Source: Sulfidibacter corallicola (GTDB lineage Bacteria > Acidobacteriota > Holophagae > Acanthopleuribacterales > Acanthopleuribacteraceae). From it: 64,000 nucleotides of DNA. Positions 19,760-30,000 of this stretch are shown here, piece after piece (the stretch's first letter is position 1; every line of letters starts with the position of its first letter). The stretch is taken from assembly GCF_017498545.1 (NCBI RefSeq), contig NZ_CP071793.1, positions 6,833,001 to 6,897,000 on the forward strand, in the 5' to 3' direction. The position numbers and the translations under genes are program-made. A model generated the notes under the pieces. That model made no database searches. It was not told the origin of the DNA and saw only the letters and a list, made by a program, of their open reading frames with translations.

Positions 19760-19963
19760 GAGTCGCCGCCCAGGCCGGGGGCCCCGGTTTCAGGTGGGTA
19801 ACTAATCGAAGCGAATCGTTTGGGAGTTCCCGCATTTGTGAGAGGGGCGTCGTTGCAGTAAGTTGGCCCGCCGGGCCGACATTTTACGACGAACTCCCCG
19901 CACATCCGCCTTTTTAGGTTTTTATCTTTATCTTCGAGCTTTACAGAGTTTGTTACATAAGAG
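19760..19963 (+). repeat. 204-bp dispersed repeat, copy 2
   Basis: It runs from GAGTCGCCGCCCAGG to TTACATAAGAG and is nearly identical to the copy at 39776-39979, with only a few differences. It is inverted relative to 9610-9813. It holds the palindrome-like GGCCCGCCGGGCC and an AT-rich right end (TTTTTAGGTTTTTATC). It occupies much of the 19402-20166 gap between the giant membrane-protein gene and cmoB; no gene was seen in that gap. Confidence 0.9.
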
Positions 19964-20166
19964 GGGCGCCGTGCCAGGTGGTTAGGGCCGGTAAGGCAGG
20001 ACCGCTTAGCCCGCTGGATGGACTATCCAAGCGATTCGGACGAGGTGAATCGAAAAGCCTGTGTTTCTGGACGGGAACTTGTTAATTTTGGGAGGGTTCG
20101 GTGGGCGCCGAAACCGGTTTTCCAACCCGGCGGGTACGAATCGAATTTCTGGAGCATGGGAGCACT

Positions 20167-21132
20167 ATGAGCCGCATTTTGGATATGGTTCGCGACGAGC
20201 AATCGCGTCAGGTTCTACGCCACCTCAACGAGGAGCGTGCCCATTGGCTGGAATGGAAGCCCTTTCAGGCGATTCGCGAAAAGATGGCGTTGCTGCCCGA
20301 TTTGGCCGCGGATCATGTCGACTTCGACGACGGCGCCATCGTGATCGGCCGCGACTTGCCGCTCGAAGATCGCGAACGGCAAACGATTCTCGAAGCGTGC
20401 CAGGCCATACTCCCTTGGAAAAAGGGACCTTATCGACTTTTCGGAATCGAATTGGATGCCGAGTGGCGCAGTGACCACAAGTGGGATCGCATGAAGCACC
20501 GTCTCCCCTCGTTCAAGGACCAGGTCATTCTGGATATCGGTGGGAACAACGGCTACTACGCCTTTCGCATGCTGGCCGACGAGCCGTCCTACGTGCTCAA
20601 CATCGATCCGGTGCCGCGCTTGTGGTACCAGTTCCATCTATTGCAGCATTTCGCGCGGCGACCGGAGCTGGAATTCCAGATGTGGGGTTGGGAGGAGGTC
20701 GCCCATTTCGAGAAGTTGTTCGACAGCGTGTTCTGCATGGGCATCCTGTACCATCACTTCAATCCCATCCAAATCCTGAAGAACATCCATCAAGCCCTGA
20801 AACCGGGAGGGTTGTTGGTGCTGGAGAGCATCGTGATCCCCGGCGAGGAGGCCTACTGCCTGTTCCCCGAGGATCGCTACGCACGCATGCGCAACGTGTG
20901 GTTCGTGCCCACGGTGAGTGCGATGCGGCACATGCTGGCCCGCTGCAAGTTCGAAGATATCGAAGTGGTCGCCGTCAACAGGCACGAGGCACGCGAGCAG
21001 CGGACCACCGTCTGGAATCCGGGACAGAGTTACGCCGATTTCGTGGATGCGACCAACCCCGACCGCACCGTCGAGGGTTTGGCGGCACCCCATCGCGCGA
21101 TTCTGTTCGCGCGCCGCAAAAAGCGCCAGTAA
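20167..21132 (+). CDS. cmoB: tRNA U34 carboxymethyltransferase CmoB
   Basis: This is a 321-residue SAM-fold enzyme. CmoB transfers the carboxymethyl group of carboxy-SAM to 5-hydroxyuridine-34 of tRNA, forming cmo5U and widening wobble decoding. Family signatures are all present: PWKKGPYRLFGIELDAEWRS, then KWDRM; the cofactor-site motif ILDIGGNNGYYAFRM; FCMGILYHH; DRYARMRNVWFVPT; and a C-terminal TVEGLAAPHRAILFAR. The E. coli enzyme is 323 residues, so this one is full length. The ATG at 20167 is the start that fits the family, with GGAGC just before it. The CmoA gene lies 1.6 kb downstream behind a minus-strand barrel gene, so the pair is close but not in one operon. Confidence 0.93.
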   Translation: MSRILDMVRDEQSRQVLRHLNEERAHWLEWKPFQAIREKMALLPDLAADHVDFDDGAIVIGRDLPLEDRERQTILEACQAILPWKKGPYRLFGIELDAEWRSDHKWDRMKHRLPSFKDQVILDIGGNNGYYAFRMLADEPSYVLNIDPVPRLWYQFHLLQHFARRPELEFQMWGWEEVAHFEKLFDSVFCMGILYHHFNPIQILKNIHQALKPGGLLVLESIVIPGEEAYCLFPEDRYARMRNVWFVPTVSAMRHMLARCKFEDIEVVAVNRHEAREQRTTVWNPGQSYADFVDATNPDRTVEGLAAPHRAILFARRKKRQ

Positions 21133-21153
21133 CCCGCGGGCGGAAACCGCGGG
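21133..21153. terminator. Hairpin between convergent cmoB and barrel genes
   Basis: The inverted repeat CCCGCGG / CCGCGGG with a 7-nt loop sits just after the cmoB stop and just after the stop of the convergent barrel gene. There is no T-run, so it is at best an unusual bidirectional terminator. Confidence 0.4.
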
Positions 21154-21157
21154 CCGA

Positions 21158-22420
21158 TCACCACCGGTAGCGGGCTTCGAGCTGAAGGGATTCGGGATCC
21201 AGATCCAGGTCGGGCGCCGCGGCACGGTTGGCCTCGCCGGTCACGAACTCGGCCCCGATCCGCCAGTGCCGAGCCGGTTGCCAGAACAACGCGAGGGTCC
21301 AGGCCCGGCCGTCCTCCTGATTGAGATCGGCGTTGCTCGACGCCAGGCGTACGTCCAGGTCCTCGGTTTCGAATCGGTCGTAACGGGCGGTCAGGCGCCA
21401 GCGATCTTCGGCATCCGCGACGCTCAGCAGGCCGTACCACGCCAAAAACGAGATCTGCACGTTCGGGCTCCTGCGGAACCCCATGCCGGTATGCCCGTCC
21501 AGCCATTCTCCAGCGAAGGTCCAAACGGCGTTCGAGCCGAAATCCCAGGAGATGCCGACCTGGTCGAAATCGGTTTCCCAGGCGTATTCGCCGCGATACA
21601 ACTGGCGATCGGCGCGGTTGTCGAGACGGCTGTACTGAACCAGCAGGCGGCCGTTCCATTCGGCGCCGATCCGTGCGCGCCATCCGGTTTTGTCGTCCAA
21701 ATCGGTGCCCAGCGGCCTGGTGCCGTCGTCGCGTTGGACCCCGAACGGTCCGGTGTCCGACAGCGATGGGAGCGGCGGCAGGGGCAGGACCTCGTCCCGA
21801 ACCGTGAGGCGGTTTCCCAGCGAGAAACCGCGCCACGCGAGCGCCGCACCGATGGTGTCGTTGTCGCGCAGTGCGGCCGCTCCGGCGAACAACGCGGTCG
21901 TCTCGCTCACATCCACGTGGTAGTTCAAATCGAGGCCCGTGGTGCGTACTTCTTCGCCGATCCAGGTGTTCAGCGCGGAAAAGGTCAGGGTATAGGGACT
22001 GGTCCACAAGGGGTCGATGTGTTCCATGGAGGTTTGGGGGAACATCATGCCGCCGCGCAGGCGCAGGCGACCGCCCCGACCCAGGAACAGACCCGTCTGC
22101 AGGTAGGCTTCGGTGACGCCCCAGCTCTCACCGGCCACTTCCTCGCGCTCCGAGCGCGCCAGACCGTGAACATAGGCCTTGAAATAGAGCGAGGGTTGCC
22201 AGGTGATGGCGAGGTGTCCACGCAGCGCGGCGTTGGTGCCCTGGATCGCGTCGCCCTGCAACTTGCCGAATCCGCCCTCGAGCCAGGTGGTCGTCCCTTC
22301 GGCTTCCAACAGTTGGGCGCCGATCCACCCCGAAACCCGGGGCCGGAGATCGGGCTCGTCCTGGAAGCCGAACAGCGTGGCGGGCCAGAGCCAGAAGAGG
22401 TGGATCCACATTCTTCGCAT
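21158..22420 (-). CDS. Outer-membrane beta-barrel protein
   Basis: This 420-residue protein has an N-terminal signal peptide (MWIHLFWLWPATLFGFQ). The mature chain is made of alternating hydrophobic/hydrophilic strands rich in Trp, Tyr, Arg and Gly, such as WRARIGAEWNGRLLVQYSR and WALRGHLAITWQ-like strands. It ends in an aromatic residue (EARYRW), the usual signal for BAM-mediated insertion. The pattern fits a porin-like barrel of about 16-18 strands; the cargo is unknown. The ATG at 22420 has AGGAA seven nt upstream. It sits between cmoB and cmoA on the opposite strand; I see no functional link with tRNA modification. Confidence 0.85.
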   Translation of the reverse strand: MRRMWIHLFWLWPATLFGFQDEPDLRPRVSGWIGAQLLEAEGTTTWLEGGFGKLQGDAIQGTNAALRGHLAITWQPSLYFKAYVHGLARSEREEVAGESWGVTEAYLQTGLFLGRGGRLRLRGGMMFPQTSMEHIDPLWTSPYTLTFSALNTWIGEEVRTTGLDLNYHVDVSETTALFAGAAALRDNDTIGAALAWRGFSLGNRLTVRDEVLPLPPLPSLSDTGPFGVQRDDGTRPLGTDLDDKTGWRARIGAEWNGRLLVQYSRLDNRADRQLYRGEYAWETDFDQVGISWDFGSNAVWTFAGEWLDGHTGMGFRRSPNVQISFLAWYGLLSVADAEDRWRLTARYDRFETEDLDVRLASSNADLNQEDGRAWTLALFWQPARHWRIGAEFVTGEANRAAAPDLDLDPESLQLEARYRW

Positions 22421-22713
22421 CACATCGTTCCTGGTGGCGCCTTTCACGGCGCATCGTTGCCGTTCGTTTCGAGACGTGCTTTCGCGGTCGCTCGTGCTTT
22501 CCTCGCGGGCGCCGTCACCGAATCGAGGGCATGCGCGGTCGTTAACCGGGCCGGGCCAAACCCGTACCGGCTTGGTTTCTGTTGTGGGCACCTGGTGCAC
22601 CATCCTCGTGACTTTTGCTGATCGTCCATCCAAACATCGACACGGCCCGGATTATTTCCATTCGTTGCCCCGTCTCCCGCGCACGCGATATCATCGCCGT
22701 GGGAGGATTGGAT

Positions 22714-23439
22714 TTGAAAGACGAACTGTTCAAGGAACCATTGTCGCGCGCTACCGATTTCACTTTCAACCGCGATGTGGCCGCCGTATTCGACGATATG
22801 GTCCATCGCTCGATTCCGTTCTATGGAGAAGTCCAGAACATGATCGTGGATTTGGTGGCCCATTACTACCAGGACGAGACCCTGGTCTACGACCTGGGCT
22901 GCTCGACGGGGGTGCTGATCGCCAAGCTGGCCGCGGCCTTGCCGGGATTGAAAGGCATTGTCGGCCTGGACAATTCGGAACCCATGATCGAAAAGACCCG
23001 GGAACGCCTGGCCGGCCTGCCGTCGAAGGTGCCCATCGATTTGGTGTGTGAGGATCTTCGGGATTTCGAACCGAAGCGAGCCTCGGCCGTGATCATGAAC
23101 TACACCCTGCAGTTCGTCCGCCCACTTTACCGCGAACACGTGATGCGTCATATCTTCGAGGGTCTGGTTCCCGGCGGTATCTTGATTCTCTCGGAAAAAG
23201 TGCTCGAGGACAGCACCGATATCAGCCGCCTGTTCGTGGACATGTACTATCAGTTCAAGCGGCGCCAGGGTTATTCGGATATGGAGATCAGTCAGAAACG
23301 CGAACAGTTGGAAAATGTCCTGGTGCCCTATAAAGTCAGCGAGCAGCGTGAACTGCTGCAGCGTTGTGGCTTTCGCGAAGTGGAAATCTTTTTCAAGTGG
23401 AATAACTTTGCCTCGTTCGTCGCCATTCGATCGCTGTAG
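22714..23439 (+). CDS. cmoA: Carboxy-S-adenosylmethionine synthase CmoA
   Basis: This 241-residue SAM-fold enzyme makes carboxy-SAM from SAM and prephenate, the donor used by CmoB. Signatures include FTFNRDVAAVFDDMVHRSIP, the cofactor motif VYDLGCSTGVLIAKLA, the NYTLQFVRP strand, and QGYSDMEISQKREQLENV, all as in E. coli CmoA (247 residues). The start is taken as the TTG at 22714, because GGGAGG at 22701-22706 lies 7 nt before it and the family begins near there; no in-frame ATG is well placed. It is the partner of the cmoB gene at 20.2 kb. Confidence 0.92.
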   Translation: MKDELFKEPLSRATDFTFNRDVAAVFDDMVHRSIPFYGEVQNMIVDLVAHYYQDETLVYDLGCSTGVLIAKLAAALPGLKGIVGLDNSEPMIEKTRERLAGLPSKVPIDLVCEDLRDFEPKRASAVIMNYTLQFVRPLYREHVMRHIFEGLVPGGILILSEKVLEDSTDISRLFVDMYYQFKRRQGYSDMEISQKREQLENVLVPYKVSEQRELLQRCGFREVEIFFKWNNFASFVAIRSL

Positions 23440-23570
23440 ATCGTTGCCTTCATCCCGCCCCGGTCCGTACGGCTCGAATATGGCCCGGAGATTGGGTCTC
23501 AAAGACTTCCTGACTCCATTATTCGTCTGTGAGAAGGGTGTTCAGGGGTATGCAGCGGGCTTTGTACTCA

Positions 23571-23579
23571 TGTTATAAT
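23571..23579 (+). promoter_or_regulatory. Extended -10 promoter of the giant PKD gene
   Basis: TGTTATAAT is a perfect consensus extended -10 (TG-N-TATAAT). No clear -35 is present, as is common for extended -10 promoters. Transcription would start near 23586 and leave a leader of about 415 nt before the ATG at 24001. Confidence 0.55.
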
Positions 23580-23585
23580 GCGCCG

Positions 23586-24000
23586 GACCTTAAAAAGCCG
23601 TGACGTGCGAAAATAGGCGATCGCATCGCAGCGAGCGTAAAGAACGAGTGGTATCACGGGATGCTCGCCGTCTTGACCGCGATGGCGCTGTTTTCGCCAC
23701 GAAGAGCTCGGCGGTATTGGCCGAGATCGCGGCGAACTTATTGGAAAAATTTATTTTTTTGAGAACACGAGTGCAGTCGGGATGCAGCCTGGTTTGGCCG
23801 GGGTACCGACGCGAATGAGGCCGATCCGAGCCACCAGGGCATGCTCGCCCGGGAGGGCGGAAACACCGACCGGCATGTTGCCGGGAGGGCGGCCGGCTTT
23901 CGATCGGTGTACCGAAACCGAGCGATCTCGCCTCACGGTTCCGTTTTGGTGGCGCTTGTACCCATTCCTTGTTGGTTGGGGATGATGGAGGATGCTTTTA
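23586..24000 (+). promoter_or_regulatory. Long structured 5' leader of the PKD gene
   Basis: No gene was seen in these roughly 415 bases. CCGTGA near 23600 can pair with TCACGG near 23656, enclosing an irregular multi-stem region. CTCGGC and GGCCGAG near 23707-23725 form a second hairpin. A T-rich patch (ATTTATTTTTTTGAG) follows at about 23750. I do not recognise a known riboswitch class, so this is a candidate structured leader only. Confidence 0.35.
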
Positions 24001-27000
24001 ATGAGCCGGCTTACCTGTTCGAACACGACTCTGGACACCTGTACGAATCCTAAACCGTTCCAATCCGTTCCGCTTTTCTCCGGATGGCGCGCCGCCGCGA
24101 GCGCGCTGCTGCTCCTGACGTTGGCCGCACCCCAGGGGCTGTGGGCCGGCGGGAACATGGAGCCGGACGGGGCCATCGACCTGCCGGCCATGAATACCAC
24201 GATTCCGGAAGGCGGTTCGGTCACCTTCGAGGGAACGGGCAACGACCCCGACGGCAATACGCCCTTGACGTTCCTGTGGGATTTCGACGGCGGCGCGACC
24301 AACAGCACGGACGAAGATCCCGGTGCGGTGACGTTCAACACGGCGGGCGTGTACACGGTGACCTTCACCGTGACCGACAGCCTGGCCCTGGCCGATCCGA
24401 CGCCGGCCCAGGTGGTGATCACGGTCAATGCGCCTCCCGACGGCACCATCGACCTGCCCCTCATGGACACCACCATCGCCGAGGGCGATTCCGTGACCTT
24501 CGGGGGCACGGCCAGCGATCCCGACGGCAACACGCCTTTGACGTTTCTGTGGAATTTCGACGGCGGCGCGACCAACAGTACGGACGAAGATCCCGGTGCG
24601 GTGACGTTCAGCACGGCGGGTGTGTACAACGTGACCTTCACGGCCACCGACAGCCTCGGCTTGGCCGACCCGACCCCGGCGACCGTGGAGATCACGGTCA
24701 ACGCTCGGCCCAGTGGGACCATCGACCTGCCCATCGCCAATACGACCATCGCCGAGGGCGAGTCGGTGACCTTCGAGGGGTCCGGCAGCGATCCCGACGG
24801 CCACACGCCCTTGACGTTTCTGTGGGACTTCGACGGTGGCGCGACCAACAGCACCGATGAAGATCCCGGCATGGTCACCTTCGACACGCCAGGCGTCTAC
24901 GACGTGGCCTTCACCGTGACGGACAATCTCGGTTTGGCCGACGCGATACCGGCGATGGTCACGATTACCGTCAATGCCCGGCCGGACGGGACCATCGACA
25001 GTCCGGCGACCGATGTCCAGATCCTGCCGAGCGGGACCGTGAATTTCCAGGGCTCCGGCACGGATGCCGAAAACAACCTGCCGTTGACTTACGATTGGTT
25101 CTTCGACGGTGCGGCCGGCAACTCGAACCTCGAGGATCCCGGCCTCATCGCGTTTGCCGCGGTGGGTCACTACGACGTGACCCTCACCGTGACGGACAGT
25201 CTCGGTGCCGATGACCTGAGCCCGGCCACGCGCCGCGTCACGGTGTCCACGCCGCCCGTGGCGACCATCGACCTACCGATGGCCGACGCCACGATCGGCA
25301 CGGGCGAGACGGTGACCTTCGGGGGCGGCGCGACTGACGCCGACGGGGATTTGAGCTTCACCTTCCTCTGGGATTTCGACGGCGGCGCCACCAACAGCAC
25401 GGTCGAGGATCCGGGCGCCGTTCAATTCGACACGCCGGGCCTCTACACCGTCAGTTTCACCGCCACGGACAGCCTGGGCGTGCCCAGCGTGGCGGACACC
25501 GTCATGGTGCGGGTCAGCGATCGACCCGATGCCAGCATCGATGCGCCCGTGGGGCCCCAGACCGTGGCGCGCGGCGAGGCCTTGACCTTCGGCGCCACGG
25601 GTAGCGATCCCGACGACTCCACGCCGCTGACGTACCTGTGGGATTTCGGCGGCGGTGCCGCCAATATCGGTGTCGAGGACCCCGGTTCGGTTCAATTCAA
25701 CACCAACGGCATGTTCACCGTGACCCTGACCGTGACCGATAGCTTCGGCCTGGAGGATCTGACGCCGCCGACCCTGACCGTCACCGTGACCGACGCGCCG
25801 AACGGAACCATCGACGCTCCCGCCACGAACCAGGTCATCGCGACCGGTGAAAGCGTTTCCTTCACCGGCACGAGCAGCGATCCCGACAATTCCACGCCGC
25901 TGACCTTCCTGTGGGACTTCGGTGGTGGCGCGACCAACAGCATGGTCGAGGATCCCGGTTCGGTCACCTTCAACACCGCCGGCGTCTACACGGTCACGTT
26001 TACGGTGACCGATGCGCTGGGCATTGCCGATCCCACGCCCGGGACGGTGCAGGTCACCGTGACCGATCGTCCCGACGGCACCATCACGGCGCCCGCCACG
26101 GACTTGCTGATCGAGACGGGTAGTTCGGTGAATTTCAGCGCCGATGCCTCGGATCCCGACAACAACACGCCGCTGACGTACCTGTGGGATTTCGACGGCG
26201 GCGCGACCAACAGCACGATCGAGGACCCCGGCAACGTGGCCTTCGACACTCCGGGTGTGTACGACGTGACCTTCACCGTCACGGATGCCCTGGGATTTGC
26301 CGATCTGTCGCCGGACACCGTGCGCATCACCGTGACCGACGCCCCCGAAAGCACCATCGATCTGCCCGCGAGCAACACGACGGTCCTGGTGAATGGGGCC
26401 GTGACCTTCGAGGGGACGGCCACCGATGCGGACAACAATACGCCGTTGACCTTCTTGTGGGATTTCGACGGAGGCGCCACCAACAGCACCACCGAGGATC
26501 CCGGCCCGGTCACCTTCGACACCCCGGGGATCTACCAGGTGACCTTTACGGCCACCGATGCGTTGGGCATGGCCGATCCCACGCCGGACACGGTACAGCT
26601 CATCGTGACCCACGCGCCCGAGGGCACCATCGACGCCCCGGTTACCGACCAGGTCATCGCCACCGGCACCACCCTGAATTTTCAGGGGACCGTGACCGAC
26701 GCGGATGACAATACACCCTTCACCTATCTATGGGATTTCGACGGCGGCGCGACCAACAGCACCGACGAGGATCCCGGCGATGTCACGTTCAACTCGGTCG
26801 GCGTCTTCGATGTGACCTTTACGGCCACCGATGCCTTCCTCGTGTCCGACCAGACCCCCGCGACCCTGCGGGTGACGGTGACCGATGCACCCTCGGGCAC
26901 GATCACCAGCCCGGCGGGCAATCAGACGATCGATGTGGGTGACTCGCTGAACTTCGCCGGTGCGGCCAGCGACCCGGACAACACTACGCCGCTCAGCTTC

Positions 27001-30000
27001 TTATGGGAATTCGACGGTGCGGTGCCCGATCAGAACGTAGAAGATCCCGGTGTCGTCACCTTCAACACCGCGGGCGTCTACGACGTGACGTTCACCGTAA
27101 CCGATGCGCTGGGGATCAGCGATCCGACGCCCGCGACCCTGACCGTCACCGTCAACGGTCCGCCCAACGGCACGATCGACACGCCCGTCGGCAACCAGAA
27201 CATCTCCGTCGGGGAGTCCCTGAACTTCACGGGCACCGGCACGGACCCCGACAACAACACACCGCTGACCTACCTGTGGGATTTCGACGGCGGTGCCGCG
27301 AACAGCACCACGGAGGACCCCGGTTCGGTGCAGTTCGATTCGCCGGGCTCCTTCACGGTACGATTCACCGTGACCGATTCGCTGGGCCAGGTCGATCCGA
27401 CACCGGCCACGATGGTGGTCAACGTGGCCAACGCGCCCGCCGGTATCATCGACGAACCCGCCACCGGCCCCGTGATCATCGCACCGGGTGCCTCGGTCTT
27501 CTTCCTGGGATCGGTCATCGATCCCGACAACGCCACGCCCTACACCTATCTCTGGAACTTCGACGGCGGCGCGACCAACAGCGTGGTTCAGGACCCTGGC
27601 AACGTGGTGTTCCTCAACCACGGCACCTACGACACGACGTTCCAGGTCACCAACGGCCTGGGGATCGCCGATCCCTCGCCACCGGGCGTCACGGTGATCG
27701 TGTCCAACCGACCCGAAAGCGTCATCGACAGCCCCGCCGGCCCGGTCAACGTGGGTGTCGGCGGTTCGGTGAGTTTCGCGGGGTCCGGTTCCGATCCCGA
27801 CGGCGATACGCCGCTGACCTACCTTTGGACCTTCGACGGTGCGGCGCCCGACAGTGCGCTCGAAGATCCGGGCGCGGTGACCTTCAACGCGACGGGCACC
27901 TACACGGTGACCCTCACCGCGACCGACAGCCTGGGCGCTCCGGACGACACGCCCGCCACGGTCGTGGTGACCGTGACCGATCCGCCCGACGGCACCATCG
28001 ACACACCCGCCGCCAACCTTTCCGTGGCGACCGGCGGCACCGTGAGCTTCACCGGCTCGGCTTCCGATCCCGACAACAACCTCCCGTTGACCCACCTGTG
28101 GGATTTCGACGGCGGCGCCACCAACAGCACCACCGAAGACCCCGGCGCGATCCAGTTCGACACGCCCGGTGTCTACACGGTGACTTACACCGTCACGGAC
28201 GCCCTCGGCGTGGTGGACCCGACCCCGGACACGGTCACGGTCAGCGTGACCGATCCGCCCGACGGCACCATCGATGCGCCGGCGAGCGACGTCACCATTC
28301 CCGTCGGGGGCTCGGTGACTTTCGCCGGTTCGGGTGTCGATCCGGACAACGACCTGCCGCTGACCTTCCTGTGGGACTTCGACGGCGGTGCGACCAACAG
28401 CACGGTCGAGGATCCCGGCGAGATCACCTTCGACAACGGCGGCACCTTCACGGTGACCTTCACCGTATCCGATGCCCAGGGCATCGCCGATCCCACCCCG
28501 GCTACGGTCGTGGTCACGGTGACCGGTGCACCGGAGAGTACCATCGACGAGCCGACGGGCCCGGTGACCGTGACCGTGGGTGAATCGGTCACCTTCGCGG
28601 GGTCTGGCAACGATCCCGACGGCGACACGCCGTTGACCTACGCCTGGGATTTCGACGGCGCGGCCCCGGCCAGCACGGAAGAGGATCCGGGTGCGATTCA
28701 GTTCGACACGCCTGGCGAATACGAGGTGACCCTGACGGTCACCGACGCCCGCGGCATCGCCGATCCCACCCCCGCCAGCGTCACCGTCACGGTTGGCGAC
28801 ACCCCGAACGGCACCATCGACACGCCCGCCGAGGACGTGATCATCGCGGTTGGCGAGTCGGTCAACTTCACCGCCTCGGGCAACGACCCGGGCGGGCATC
28901 TGCCGCTCGATTTCCAGTGGGACTTCGGCGGGGGCGCCTCGGACAGCAATGTCGAGGATCCCGGCGACGTGACCTTCAACAGCGTCGGTAACTTCACGGT
29001 CACCTTGACGGTGACCAACGACATCGGCCTCGAGGACCCCGTACCCGCGACCATCACGGTCACGGTCAGTGAACGGCCCGTGGGCGCCATCGACACCCCC
29101 ACCGGCCAGGTCACCATCGTGACCGGCCAAACGGTGGACTTCACCGGCTCGGCCACGGATGCCGACAACACCACGCCCTTCGACTTTGCCTGGGATTTCG
29201 GCGGTGGGGCCGCCAACCAGTCGGTCGAGGATCCCGGCGAGGTGGCCTTCGACACCCCTGGCGTCTACACGGTCGTGATGACCGTGACCGACGCCTTGGG
29301 GCTCGAGGATTTGACTCCGCCGTCCGTCACCGTTCGCGTCAGTGACGAACCCGACGGCACCATCGACAGCCCGGCCGGCGACATGATCATCGGCACCGGC
29401 GAATCGCTGAACTTCACCGCGACCGCCGTCGACAGCGACAACAACCTGCCGCTCACCCATTTCTGGGATTTCGGCGGCGGCGCGAGCGATGCGAACGTGG
29501 AGGATCCCGGCGCGGTGACCTTCGATACACCCGGGATCTACACCGTGTCCTATCAAGTCACCGACGCCTTCGGCATCGTGGACCCCACGCCGGCCGAGAT
29601 CACGGTGACGGTCGCCGACCGTCCCGAAAGTGTCATCAACGATCCGGTCGCCGACATGATCATCGGTAGTGGCAGTTCGTTGTTGTTCTCGGCGACCGGT
29701 TCCGATACCGGCGGCAACCAGCCGCTCAGTTATTTCTGGACCTTCGCGGGTGTCGTTCCCGACAGCGCCGAGCGCAATCCGGGCGAAGTCCTATTCGCCA
29801 ACGCGGGTATCTTCGACATCACCCTCACCGTCACCAACAGTCTGGGCCTCGAGGACTTGACGCCGGCGACCGTGCGCGTCACGGTGACCGATGCGCCCGA
29901 GGGCACGATCGACGAACCCGCGGCGAGCGTGGTCGGTGTGGCTCCGGGAGAGTCCGTGACCTTCAGCGCGACCGCGACCGATGCGGACAACACCAATCCG

